From positions 124,001 through 188,000 of the forward strand of contig NZ_JAGGKQ010000005.1 in NCBI RefSeq assembly GCF_017873815.1: a DNA stretch of 64,000 nucleotides, given 5' to 3'. Below the pieces are notes generated by a model. It worked only from the letters and a program-made list of their open reading frames with translations. It had not been told where the DNA came from and did no database searches. Positions 38,558 through 46,688 of this stretch are shown here, one piece after another; the stretch's first letter is position 1; each line of letters starts with the position of its first letter. The translations under genes and the position numbers were made by a program. The stretch is from Halorubrum alkaliphilum. Lineage in GTDB: Archaea > Halobacteriota > Halobacteria > Halobacteriales > Haloferacaceae.

Positions 38558-38596
38558 GACGACGACCGGACCGGATCGACGGGTGGATCGACCGAC

Positions 38597-39313
38597 TCAC
38601 CCGGCGGGTTCTATCAGCTCATATCCGTCGGTTCCGGCGGCGTTCACCCGGTCAGAGACGGGGAACGCGCGCATCTCGTCGGCCGGGTACGGATCCATGA
38701 TCGCCGCCGCCTCGTCGGGGTCGCCGTGGAGCCACGCCGCCTCCTCGTCCGGGCCCACTATCACTGCCATCCGGTGGTGGAGGTCACGTATCAGTTCGTT
38801 CGGGTCCGTCGTCACGATCGTGAACGTCTCGACGACATCGCCATCGGACCCGTCGCTCGCGTCGTCGGCCGTTCCCCCGCCGAACGCGCCGAGTCCTGCC
38901 TGCGTCGTCTCGGGTTCGGGGGGCCGCCACCGCTCGTACAGTCCCGCCATCGCGAACGGGCGGTCGTCATCGAAGGCGACGCGGTAGGGTCGTTTCTCCC
39001 CGCGCTCTTCGACCCACTCGTAGAAGCCGTCCGCGGGGACGAGACACCGGCGGGATTCGTACGCGTCGGCGAAACTTCGCTTCTCCCGGACCGTCTCGGC
39101 GCGGGCGTTGATCAGGCCGAACGACTCCTCGGCCCACGACGGCGTGAGCCCCCACTCCATCCGCGTCGCCCGCTCGGGATCTTCGGCCGTGATAACGGGC
39201 AGCTGCTCGCCGGGGGCACGGTTGTACCCCGGCCGATACTCCTCGCCGAACGTCACCCCGAACCGCGACTCCAACTCGGCGACCGGGGTGAAAAGCGTAT
39301 AGCGGCCACACAT
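38597..39313 (-). CDS. SRAP-domain protein (YedK/HMCES family)
   Basis: 238 residues. Starts MCGRYTLF, so Cys2 becomes N-terminal and can form a thiazolidine cross-link with abasic sites in single-stranded DNA. Other conserved residues are in NARAETV, DGFYEW and the HHRMAV histidine. This family shields abasic lesions during replication. Converges with the XPB-like helicase gene, giving two DNA-repair genes side by side. Confidence 0.93.
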   Translation of the reverse strand: MCGRYTLFTPVAELESRFGVTFGEEYRPGYNRAPGEQLPVITAEDPERATRMEWGLTPSWAEESFGLINARAETVREKRSFADAYESRRCLVPADGFYEWVEERGEKRPYRVAFDDDRPFAMAGLYERWRPPEPETTQAGLGAFGGGTADDASDGSDGDVVETFTIVTTDPNELIRDLHHRMAVIVGPDEEAAWLHGDPDEAAAIMDPYPADEMRAFPVSDRVNAAGTDGYELIEPAG

Positions 39314-39419
39314 ATACGATCCGTGTCGTGGCGGATGGTATAAAAGGCGTCGAGGACCTTGTCGGAGCGGAAACGCGACGGCAGCGGGACCCGTGCCGCA
39401 CGACAGGCCCGGCGATTTA

Positions 39420-39992
39420 TTACAGCCCCTCGATCACGGTCCGGTCGACCGCCCCGGCGTCCATCTCCTGCCCGCCGTACGTCTCCTGAAACGAGTCCAC
39501 ATCGGCGGAGTCGGAAAACGGGATGAGCTCCGGCCCCATCGACCCGACCACGTCGCTGCCGGCGACCACCGTCAGGTGGGCCGTCGAAGCGAACGCCTCG
39601 CTCTCGACGTGCGAGGAGAAGAGCACGTCGGAGCCCTCCTCGAACGCTTCCTGATCGACTCGCGAGTAGTCGGTGAGGAAGGTGACGAGCGGCTCTCGGC
39701 CCGCATCCTCCTCGTCGAACCGGTATCGGTAGGTACAGCTGCTGCTACAGAACTGCCCCGGGCGTCCGCCCTCCGGCTCGTCGTCCGCGAAATGGATCTG
39801 GCCGACCGGTCCCGGATGGTCCTCGACGATCATTCCACACTGGTCACAGGACCGCTCGCCGTCGAGAGCTATCGGCTCGATATCTGGGTCGCCCTCTCCG
39901 CCGAGACAGCCCGCGACCGCCAGCGCCATCCCGGTCGACACGCCCGTCAACACGGTCCGTCTGTTCACGTCGGAGTCGTCATATTCGGCCAT
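39420..39992 (-). CDS. nosL: NosL copper chaperone lipoprotein
   Basis: 190 residues. The N-terminus has a Tat-like NRRTVLTG and a lipobox AVAGC, predicting an exported lipoprotein. Mature protein carries CDQCGM, a further CSSSC, and the C-terminal VGSMGPELIPF of NosL, which delivers Cu(I) to the nitrous-oxide reductase CuZ site. A minus-strand ATTTGG at 40015-40022 lies about 26 bases ahead of the ATG. Divergent from nosD. Confidence 0.88.
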   Translation of the reverse strand: MAEYDDSDVNRRTVLTGVSTGMALAVAGCLGGEGDPDIEPIALDGERSCDQCGMIVEDHPGPVGQIHFADDEPEGGRPGQFCSSSCTYRYRFDEEDAGREPLVTFLTDYSRVDQEAFEEGSDVLFSSHVESEAFASTAHLTVVAGSDVVGSMGPELIPFSDSADVDSFQETYGGQEMDAGAVDRTVIEGL

Positions 39993-40068
39993 ACACGCAT
40001 TCGGGGACTCGGGTCCAAATACCCTCCGTAGCGGTTCATCCCGGCGTTCGAGGAACGAACCAGATCGG

Positions 40069-40076
40069 CTATACGC
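40069..40076 (+). promoter_or_regulatory. TATA-like element of nosD
   Basis: GCTATACG centred about 24 bases before the GTG start at 40097. With the nosL element at 40015-40022 it forms a compact divergent promoter in a 104-base gap. Confidence 0.45.
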
Positions 40077-40096
40077 CCGCCCACGTAACGTCCGGC

Positions 40097-42079
40097 GTGT
40101 TACGGATCGACCCGTTCGGCGACCGGTCGAGACTCGCCGGATGGATTGTCGCCGTGGCGGTTCTCGTGGCGGTTCTGGTCGCTGGCGGCGCGTTCCTCGC
40201 TGACCCCGCGGCGTCGACGCCCGACCCCGTCGCGTACGACGACACCGTCGAACTCGGGCTGTCCGCCGAGACGGACGCGGAGATGAGCTCCGACGCAACT
40301 GTCCCCCGGGTACAGGTGTTCTACTCGCAGTTCCAGTACGTCGTCGGCTATCACGGGGTCGAGACGTTCGTCGATGCGCTCGCCGACGACCGAACGGAAC
40401 GCCAACTCGGGTTCCCAGTGACCGTCTACGTCCAGACGTTCGATGACGCGGACCCACACACCATCGACGAGGACCGGTTCGCCGCGAGCGAGCAACCCGA
40501 GTGGTCGCCCGCGGAGGAGGCGGTGTACGTCGTCGACGGCGACGTCGAGAGCACTGCCGGCGAGACGCTGGTTCCCTTCGCCGATCGAGGTGCTGCGGAG
40601 CGGTTCGCCGCGTCCCATGACGGTCACGTCGTGGACTGGGAGACCCTCAGAGACCGATCGTTCGACGTCGACGCCGCGGACGCGGTCCGATTGGTCGCTC
40701 CCGAGCGTTGGGCGGCGGCCGACGACCGGATCCGGAAGTCGGGCGACCGCATCGACCGGCCCGAGTCGATCATCGTCGGCGAGGACGAGCCCACCGTCGA
40801 GGCCGCGGTCGACGCCGCAGAGCCCAACACGACGGTTCGCGTACCGCCGGGCGAGTACGACGAGACCGTCGTCGTCGACGAGCCGATCACGATCGCCGGC
40901 GAGGACGCTACGATCCGGGGCAACGGAACCGGGTCCGTGATCGAGGTGCGATCGCCGGACGTGGGGATCGTCGGCCTCTCGCTGTCGGGGACCGGAAACG
41001 AGACCCGAGATCCGGACGCTGCCGGCGGCCCGCCCGATGACGGCGAGGACTGGGACACGAACGTTCAACTCGGCTATGGCCACGGCGACGCGGGCATCAG
41101 GGCCGTCGACGCGCCCGGGTTGGTCGTCGAGGACGTGCGGATCGACACCGATGCGAGCGGCGTCCTCCTCCGTGACGGCTCCGACGCGACGCTAACCGGA
41201 CTCCACGTTCGCGGCGCGGACGACTGGCGGGACGGGTTCATGGGCGTCGTGGGGATGGAGTCACAGGTGACGGTCGATGACTCCCGGTTCGAGGACGGTC
41301 GCGACGGGGTGTACCTCCACCGTGCGGACGGCTCGGTCGTCCGAAACTCGACGTTCCTCGGGACCCGCTACGGTGCCCACCTGATGTACACGGCTGATTC
41401 GCTGATCGCCGACAACGTCGCCCGCGACCAGCTGTACGGCGGTATCACGGTGATGACCCGGCCGAGCGGGAACGCGATCGTCGGCAACGACGTGCGGGAC
41501 TCGCCGGCCGGGATTCAGGCCTCGGGCACTCGGACGTACATCGCGTACAACACGCTCGCGAACAACGGGCTGGGACTCTCCACGAGTTCGCGCAGCTCGC
41601 TCTACGAACACAACGTCCTTCTCGACAACGAAGAGGGGGCTCGGGCGACGACGGTCGTCCCGTCGAGCCGCGTCGCCGCCAACGACTTCGTCGGCAACGA
41701 CGACCACGCCGGCGCGGGAGCCGGACCGCTCCGGATCTGGGCAGACGGCGACCGGGGGAACCACTGGGAGGGAGCTGACGCCGGGTTCCGCGCCGCCGAC
41801 CGGGCGTACGAGCCGACGTCGCCGGTCGACGCCGCGCTCCATCGCGACCCGGCGGCGACCACGCTGGCCGAATCTCCGGCGGCACGCCTGCTCGACCACC
41901 TGATCGGCACGGTTCCCGGGGCACGCTCGGGGAGCATCGTCGATCCGGTTCCCGTGACCGACCCGCACTCACCGGATCGGATCGAGGCGGTTCGCGAGGG
42001 GGGTGGTGATCCCGTTCATCCGGACTGGCGAGGCGATATCGACGCGGACGAGAACGCGCAGGACGACACCAATGACTGA
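40097..42079 (+). CDS. nosD: NosD maturation protein with N-terminal NosL-like domain
   Basis: 660 residues. A membrane segment (about 13-35) leads to a region (about 65-205) whose end, AVYVVDGDVESTAGETLVPF, aligns with the NosL C-terminus but lacks NosL cysteines. From about 215 a parallel beta-helix (CASH/PbH1) repeats pattern follows, typical of NosD, with copies such as GNAIVGNDVRDSPAGI. NosD helps build the copper cluster of N2O reductase outside the cell with NosF and NosY. Start is GTG. Confidence 0.88.
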   Translation: MLRIDPFGDRSRLAGWIVAVAVLVAVLVAGGAFLADPAASTPDPVAYDDTVELGLSAETDAEMSSDATVPRVQVFYSQFQYVVGYHGVETFVDALADDRTERQLGFPVTVYVQTFDDADPHTIDEDRFAASEQPEWSPAEEAVYVVDGDVESTAGETLVPFADRGAAERFAASHDGHVVDWETLRDRSFDVDAADAVRLVAPERWAAADDRIRKSGDRIDRPESIIVGEDEPTVEAAVDAAEPNTTVRVPPGEYDETVVVDEPITIAGEDATIRGNGTGSVIEVRSPDVGIVGLSLSGTGNETRDPDAAGGPPDDGEDWDTNVQLGYGHGDAGIRAVDAPGLVVEDVRIDTDASGVLLRDGSDATLTGLHVRGADDWRDGFMGVVGMESQVTVDDSRFEDGRDGVYLHRADGSVVRNSTFLGTRYGAHLMYTADSLIADNVARDQLYGGITVMTRPSGNAIVGNDVRDSPAGIQASGTRTYIAYNTLANNGLGLSTSSRSSLYEHNVLLDNEEGARATTVVPSSRVAANDFVGNDDHAGAGAGPLRIWADGDRGNHWEGADAGFRAADRAYEPTSPVDAALHRDPAATTLAESPAARLLDHLIGTVPGARSGSIVDPVPVTDPHSPDRIEAVREGGGDPVHPDWRGDIDADENAQDDTND

Positions 42080-42860
42080 TACCACCACGTTGACGGCGGA
42101 TGGAGAGCGGAGGATCGCGTCGTTCACGGACGTCACCCGGACGTACGGCGGGATCCCCGTCGTGGACTCGGTATCGCTATCGATACGGCCGGGAACGACC
42201 GCGGTGATCGGACCGAACGGCTCGGGGAAGTCGACGCTGCTCGGCCTCCTCGCCGGCTCGGTCGAACCGGTCGAGGGCGTCGTCGACCGCGCCGAGACGG
42301 GTGACGGTCGCGGTGAGCGTCGAGTCGGCTACCTTCCACAGGACGTTCCGTTCCGCGGGTCGTTCACGGCGCGCGAGACGCTCGCATTTTACGCCCGGTT
42401 CGTGGGTGCGGACCCGGACGCGCTGCTCGCGTCGGTCGGCCTGACGGACGCCGCCGACCGCCGGGTAGATGCCCTCTCCGGCGGGATGCGCAGACTGTTG
42501 GGGATCGCGCAGGCGACGATCGGTGACCCGCCACTCGTCGTCCTCGACGAGCCGACGAGCGGGCTCGACCCGGGGATGCGAGAACGGGCGTTCCGCGTGG
42601 CCGCTGCGGCCGCAGACGACGGCACGGCCGTCGTCGTGAGTTCACACGACCTCGATCTGGTCGGGGAGCACGCCGACCGGCTCCTGCTCCTCGATCGCGG
42701 GGGCGTTGCCGCCGCGGACGATGTCGACTCGCTGTTCGAGGACCACGACGTGTCGAGCGTCGAGGAGCTCTATCGGTCGGTCGTCGCCTCCGACTCGGAC
42801 GGATTGGGGGGATCAAGCGAGGCGGACCACGCGGTACACGTCACGGGGGTCTCCGAATGA
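42072..42860 (+). CDS. nosF: NosF ABC transporter ATPase
   Basis: 262 residues. Walker A IGPNGSGKST, a Q-loop PQDVPF, signature LSGGMRRLLGIAQ, Walker B LVVLDEPTSGLDP and switch histidine VVSSHDLD are all intact. Works with NosY to drive sulfur- or copper-related maturation of NosZ. Start overlaps the nosD stop by eight bases; stop overlaps nosY (ATGA). Confidence 0.93.
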   Translation: MTDTTTLTADGERRIASFTDVTRTYGGIPVVDSVSLSIRPGTTAVIGPNGSGKSTLLGLLAGSVEPVEGVVDRAETGDGRGERRVGYLPQDVPFRGSFTARETLAFYARFVGADPDALLASVGLTDAADRRVDALSGGMRRLLGIAQATIGDPPLVVLDEPTSGLDPGMRERAFRVAAAAADDGTAVVVSSHDLDLVGEHADRLLLLDRGGVAAADDVDSLFEDHDVSSVEELYRSVVASDSDGLGGSSEADHAVHVTGVSE

Positions 42861-43720
42861 CGAGCGCGCTGCGCGCCCTCGGAACGGTGTTCCGGCGCGA
42901 GTTGGCGACCGTCCTCCGGACGCCCGGATACGCCGTCTTAGGGCTCGGTGTGCTCCTCATCGTCGCCGCCGTCGCCGTCGTCGGTGGGGGTGGCTCGACG
43001 GGGATCCTCCCGGCCGTCGTCGACCTGTTACTTCCGGTCGAGGTGCTCGTCCCGCTCGTCGCGGTCGTCCTCGGCTATCGAGCCCTGCTCACCGATGTTG
43101 GGAGCGGGGAACTCGCGGTGATACGAACGTATCCGGTGGGTGTCGTCGCGTACACGCTCGGGGTGCTTCTCGCTCGCCTCGTTGCGCTCATCGTGCTCGT
43201 CGGGGTCCCGCTCGCGATGGTCGGCGGCTACATATGGGCCACCGCCAGTCCGGAGACAGGTATCTACGCGACGCATACCGGCGTCGACTCGCCGCTGCTG
43301 TTCGTTCGGTTCCTCACCTTCGCCCTCGCGCTCGGTGCCAGCTACCTCGCCGTCGCCGCGGCGGTCTCGTCGCTCGCGGCCGGCCGTCGCAGCGCGCTGG
43401 CGCTCGGGAGCGTCGTTCTCCTCGGCGGAGTCCTCGGCGGTGACCTCGGCGTGTTGCGGTCGCTGTCCGACGGTGGATCGACCACGGCGCTCGCCGGGAC
43501 GGTAGCGTCGACGCCGAACGGGGCGTTTCGAGGGCTCGTCTTCGAGTACGTCGTCGGCGTCGCGTTCGAGGCCGGGAACGGCTTCGTCGATCCGGGTCGT
43601 GCGGTCCTGACGCTTCTCGGATGGTCGGTCGTCGGCGTCGCCGTCGCCGTCGGCTCGTTGGCATACGGCCGGCGTGTGGACGCGGTGCTCGAACGGCTTC
43701 GCGGTCGGTTCCGATTCTGA
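42857..43720 (+). CDS. nosY: NosY ABC transporter permease
   Basis: 287 residues with six hydrophobic segments, ABC-2 type, for example VLGLGVLLIVAAVAVVGGGG and YTLGVLLARLVALIVLVGVP. It is the membrane partner of NosF. Start overlaps nosF by four bases. No nosZ, nosR or nirS/K follows in the window. Confidence 0.9.
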   Translation: MTSALRALGTVFRRELATVLRTPGYAVLGLGVLLIVAAVAVVGGGGSTGILPAVVDLLLPVEVLVPLVAVVLGYRALLTDVGSGELAVIRTYPVGVVAYTLGVLLARLVALIVLVGVPLAMVGGYIWATASPETGIYATHTGVDSPLLFVRFLTFALALGASYLAVAAAVSSLAAGRRSALALGSVVLLGGVLGGDLGVLRSLSDGGSTTALAGTVASTPNGAFRGLVFEYVVGVAFEAGNGFVDPGRAVLTLLGWSVVGVAVAVGSLAYGRRVDAVLERLRGRFRF

Positions 43721-43773
43721 CCGGCGCGTGGCGACCGACCAACAGTTATTACGTCCCCGGGAGAACCTCGGAT

Positions 43774-44202
43774 ATGACCGAGCACGTTCTCGTTGCGATG
43801 GACGGTTCGACGTTGAGTCGCGACTCGCTCGTGTATGCCCGTGACGTCTTTCCGGACGCCCGAGTGACGGCAGTCCACGTCGCCAACCCCGAGTTGGACA
43901 TGCTCCCGGCGGACGCGACGGACGTCTTCGAGGCGGGCCTCGACTCGCTCGACGGGGTCGGCGACGAGACCGCACAGGCGGTGTTCGAGACGATGCGTGA
44001 CATCGCCGGAGATGAGTCAATCGACGTGACGTACCTCGTCGGACCGGTTGAGGACCGACTGATCGAGTACATCGAGGACGGCGAGTTCGATCACGTTGTG
44101 ATGGGGACTCACGGTCGAGACGGACTCTCACGGCTCCTGATCGGAAGCGTCGCTGAGGCGGTGGTTCGACGAACGGACGTTCCCACGATTCTAGTCAAGT
44201 GA
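43774..44202 (+). CDS. UspA-domain universal stress protein
   Basis: 142 residues, one Usp domain. Begins with EHVLVAMDGS and ends in GTHGRDGLSRLLIGSVAEAVVRRTDVPTILVK, containing the GxxG-(9)-GS ATP-binding pattern. A TTATTACG element at 43746-43752, 25 bases upstream, supports the ATG at 43774. Specific role unknown. Confidence 0.9.
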   Translation: MTEHVLVAMDGSTLSRDSLVYARDVFPDARVTAVHVANPELDMLPADATDVFEAGLDSLDGVGDETAQAVFETMRDIAGDESIDVTYLVGPVEDRLIEYIEDGEFDHVVMGTHGRDGLSRLLIGSVAEAVVRRTDVPTILVK

Positions 44203-44441
44203 ACTCGGCTGGATCGTCCACGTCGTTCGATACGCCGGGCGTCCGGCAGGTAATTTCTCGATGAGTCTGGGGGTGTGATCGCCCCGATCACCGAAAAACG
44301 GAGCATCCGAGCGGGCAGAGAATTTATATAGCAGAATATGGTTTATTAGATCGTCTTGCGACGAATTTCGTTTGGTCGTATCCGACGAAATTCGACGACC
44401 CTCGATATTCCGACTACGTCCCCGGGTCCAATACGGACGAA
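44203..44441. other. Intergenic with twin palindromes and an orphan TATA
   Basis: About 240 bases between uspA and the integrase 3' end. It holds an A+T-rich TTTATATAG-like element near 44322-44330 with no clear plus-strand gene after it, and two near-palindromic 12-mers described separately. No tRNA seen. Confidence 0.4.
44359..44394. repeat. Two CGACGAAWTTCG near-palindromes 24 bp apart
   Basis: CGACGAATTTCG at 44359-44370 and CGACGAAATTCG at 44383-44394. Each holds CGAA-N-TTCG symmetry, and the two nine-base cores are also inverted copies of one another. The pair lies 48 bases past the integrase stop codon, so it could be a recombination site, an operator or a terminator hairpin. Confidence 0.5.
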
Positions 44442-45476
44442 TCAGGCCAACAGCCGATACACGCTTGCTTCGTACGTCTCCCGTACTTGATCCCCCCAGT
44501 TGTGGGTGTACGTGTCGATCACGTCGTCGGCGACGTCCCCACGGAGATACTTGACGACGCCGCGGTCACCGGTTCTGTCCCGGAGATGCGTCGTGAAGAA
44601 GTGTCTGAAGTAGTGCGGCGTGACGTTCTCTTCAGCTCCGCCACCGGTTCGATACCACCCCTCTTCGCGAGCGTACCGCTTGACGATATGACGAACTGAC
44701 TGTGGATCGAGTCGCTCACCCCACCCCTCCGCGGTACCGACGAACAGGGGCTCCGCGACCGAGGTCGTGTCCGGTCGTATCGCTAACCAGCGTTTCAGGA
44801 CCGTGTGAAGCTCGTCGTCGACCGGAATCACGGTCGCCCGTTTGCGTTTGTTGGAGGCCGTCCGGATCTCCCCGTTTAACTCCGCTCCCACCGTCGCATC
44901 GGGGGTTACGTATAGCGAGTTCGGCCGGTCGGCGAGCGCGGCACGCGTCCCCAGCGGGTAGGCTGCCTCAAGCTCGGCGTCCGTGACGGCGAGGTCGCGG
45001 AGATCGAGGTTACAGAGTTCACCGACCCGCATTCCGGTCTTCAACAGCGTACAGACGACTGCGCGGTGGAGTGGATGGTTGATCCTGCCGACGAACGACC
45101 GCATTGCCGGAATCGAGACGTCCCGTCGTGCCGGGTCCTTGTCGATCGTTTCATCCATCTCCTCCATCACGAGGGTCATCGGATTTCCATCGAACGCTCC
45201 GACTTCGGTCATATACCCATAAAAGCGGTGTACGTACGCTGCATACGTCGCAACGGTGCTGTCGGCGACGTTCCCCCGCAACGAGTGGATGAACGCCATA
45301 CAGTCGCGATGGGTCGCCGTTGCTGGCGACGTTCCGTCCTCGAGATGGGCCTCGAATCGACGGAGAACCCGTTCGTACGACTCCCGTGTCCGTTCCGTCT
45401 TGCCGTGATACGTCAGGTCCTCGATGAAGTACCCCACAGGGTCGTCGGAACCTTCGATCATGCGTGAACTACTCAT
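44442..45476 (-). CDS. Tyrosine recombinase/integrase (XerC/D-like)
   Basis: 344 residues. An N-terminal SAM-like DNA-binding domain (about 10-110) and a catalytic domain with R150 (TGMRVGEL), a lysine near 212 (NKRKRATVIP), HYFRH (H288, R291) and a C-terminal tyrosine near 335-340. LRGD replaces the usual LGH box, as in other haloarchaeal integrases. ATG 45476 overlaps the upstream stop by eight bases; ATG 45461 is the alternative. Possibly chromosomal Xer-like rather than phage, since no other phage genes are near. Confidence 0.87.
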   Translation of the reverse strand: MSSSRMIEGSDDPVGYFIEDLTYHGKTERTRESYERVLRRFEAHLEDGTSPATATHRDCMAFIHSLRGNVADSTVATYAAYVHRFYGYMTEVGAFDGNPMTLVMEEMDETIDKDPARRDVSIPAMRSFVGRINHPLHRAVVCTLLKTGMRVGELCNLDLRDLAVTDAELEAAYPLGTRAALADRPNSLYVTPDATVGAELNGEIRTASNKRKRATVIPVDDELHTVLKRWLAIRPDTTSVAEPLFVGTAEGWGERLDPQSVRHIVKRYAREEGWYRTGGGAEENVTPHYFRHFFTTHLRDRTGDRGVVKYLRGDVADDVIDTYTHNWGDQVRETYEASVYRLLA

Positions 45477-45849
45477 CGACAAGCGTGTATCCCCCGTCTC
45501 GTCCGCTGTAGCGGACTCGGTTGCGATCTTGGAGTGACTCGAGCGTTTCTTCCAGCCGATCCTCGAAGTCGTCGAACACCGCGTCCACGAGCTCGTCCCA
45601 AGACTGGTGGTCCGCTTCAAGAACGGATTCGACCCGGTCTTCGAGGTGGTGACTGCCTGGGTTCGCGTCCCAAGAACCGGCCTCCTCGGGGTTACTCTCC
45701 GTGGAGAGAGAGAACCCGCGTCTTCCGGCCTGTACCATCGTTCTGACGAACTCACTTTGTGACATCCCCATCTCGTCCGCGTGGCGCTGCCACGCCGCTT
45801 TTTGATCGGCCGGCACGTAGGTCTTCACCGGTTTGCGCTCCTCGCTCAT
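45469..45849 (-). CDS. Small regulator-like protein (DUF5805 type)
   Basis: 126 residues. KTYVPADQKAAWQRHADEMGMSQSEFVRTMVQ has a ribbon-helix-helix flavour, and haloarchaeal proteins of this type (DUF5805, by memory) commonly precede this integrase. The C-terminal half is acidic and helical (SWDELVDAVFDDFEDRLEETLE). Overlap with the integrase start implies translational coupling. Likely a DNA-binding partner or repressor of the recombinase. Confidence 0.72.
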   Translation of the reverse strand: MSEERKPVKTYVPADQKAAWQRHADEMGMSQSEFVRTMVQAGRRGFSLSTESNPEEAGSWDANPGSHHLEDRVESVLEADHQSWDELVDAVFDDFEDRLEETLESLQDRNRVRYSGRDGGYTLVDE

Positions 45850-46688
45850 TACGAGTCGACCGTCTCGACCCAGTGACTTGAATGTGTCCCACATTCCGGG
45901 ATAAGGTCACTTATACTGTCTTTTGTCCCTTCAGATCGCCGCGTAGTTTTTACATATCAACACGTGTGACACCACAAGATCCGTGATATAGCTCTTGAAT
46001 ACAAGATATAATACTTCGTCGCTCTGGCGGACTTTGACAAGATCTCGATCGCCCGCTCGTTTCGATCCGGTCGATCTACCGTCGGGCAAGTCCGGCATGT
46101 CCGACGTGTCGCAAGACGGTTCCGGGAGCGAGAGTTCAGTGCCCGGTCAGGACGCCGCCGGAGTAACTGAACGCAACGAGACGAGTGGGGTTCGATCGGG
46201 CCGGATGGTCTGATAGGGTCCGCGCTCGGAACACGACCGTCTTTCTCGGCCGGCCGAACGTAGCGCACCCCGGTTCGGTAGCAATAAGCGATCGTACAGA
46301 CGCCGTCAGGAACCGCGAGAGGACACGTCGTGCCGCGAACGCTGTGAGGTACCGCAGGGGCTCGCCGCTACTCGAGGACGGCGTAGCGTAGAACGGTAAG
46401 GGAACCACCGTGGTCTAAGGGGTGTGACGAGTCAGCTACCCAGAGCTGAAGTCGTTGGCTGCCGGGCTCGTACCGCCGTGATCGGTTGCCATCAGCGAGC
46501 GCTGCTGGCTACTCCGGAGACGGTGTCTCCGCCGATCCGATCTACTGGCTCGTCGAAACACACCTCTCCTTACCGATCGATCCCGTTCGACGTCGATCTT
46601 ATAAACCACATATTGCGATACAGATTTGGCCCGTTTCTGTCGAGGGGGTCGATCTGAACGAGATGATGAAATCCAGCGGTAACGAGCG
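45850..46688. other. Gene-poor region, probable decayed DNA
   Basis: About 840 bases with no convincing gene. A short frame at 46097-46213 (38 codons, starts MSDVSQDGSG) looks compositionally haloarchaeal but has no recognised family. A GTCAGCTACCC...TTGGCT imperfect hairpin near 46430-46462 recalls the right end of haloarchaeal IS200/IS605 elements. Taken together this looks like a graveyard of former insertions beside the integrase. Confidence 0.4.
46430..46462. mobile_element. Possible IS200/IS605-type end remnant
   Basis: GACGAGTCAGCTACCC followed by an imperfect stem with TGAAG loop and TTGGCT resembles the 3' end hairpin of IS1341-like elements recalled from haloarchaea. No tnpA or tnpB frame accompanies it. 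Confidence 0.25.

Noticed and set aside
44442-45849. A prophage or integrated plasmid around the integrase
   Set aside because: No capsid, terminase, replication or partition genes and no tRNA attachment site or flanking direct repeats were seen.
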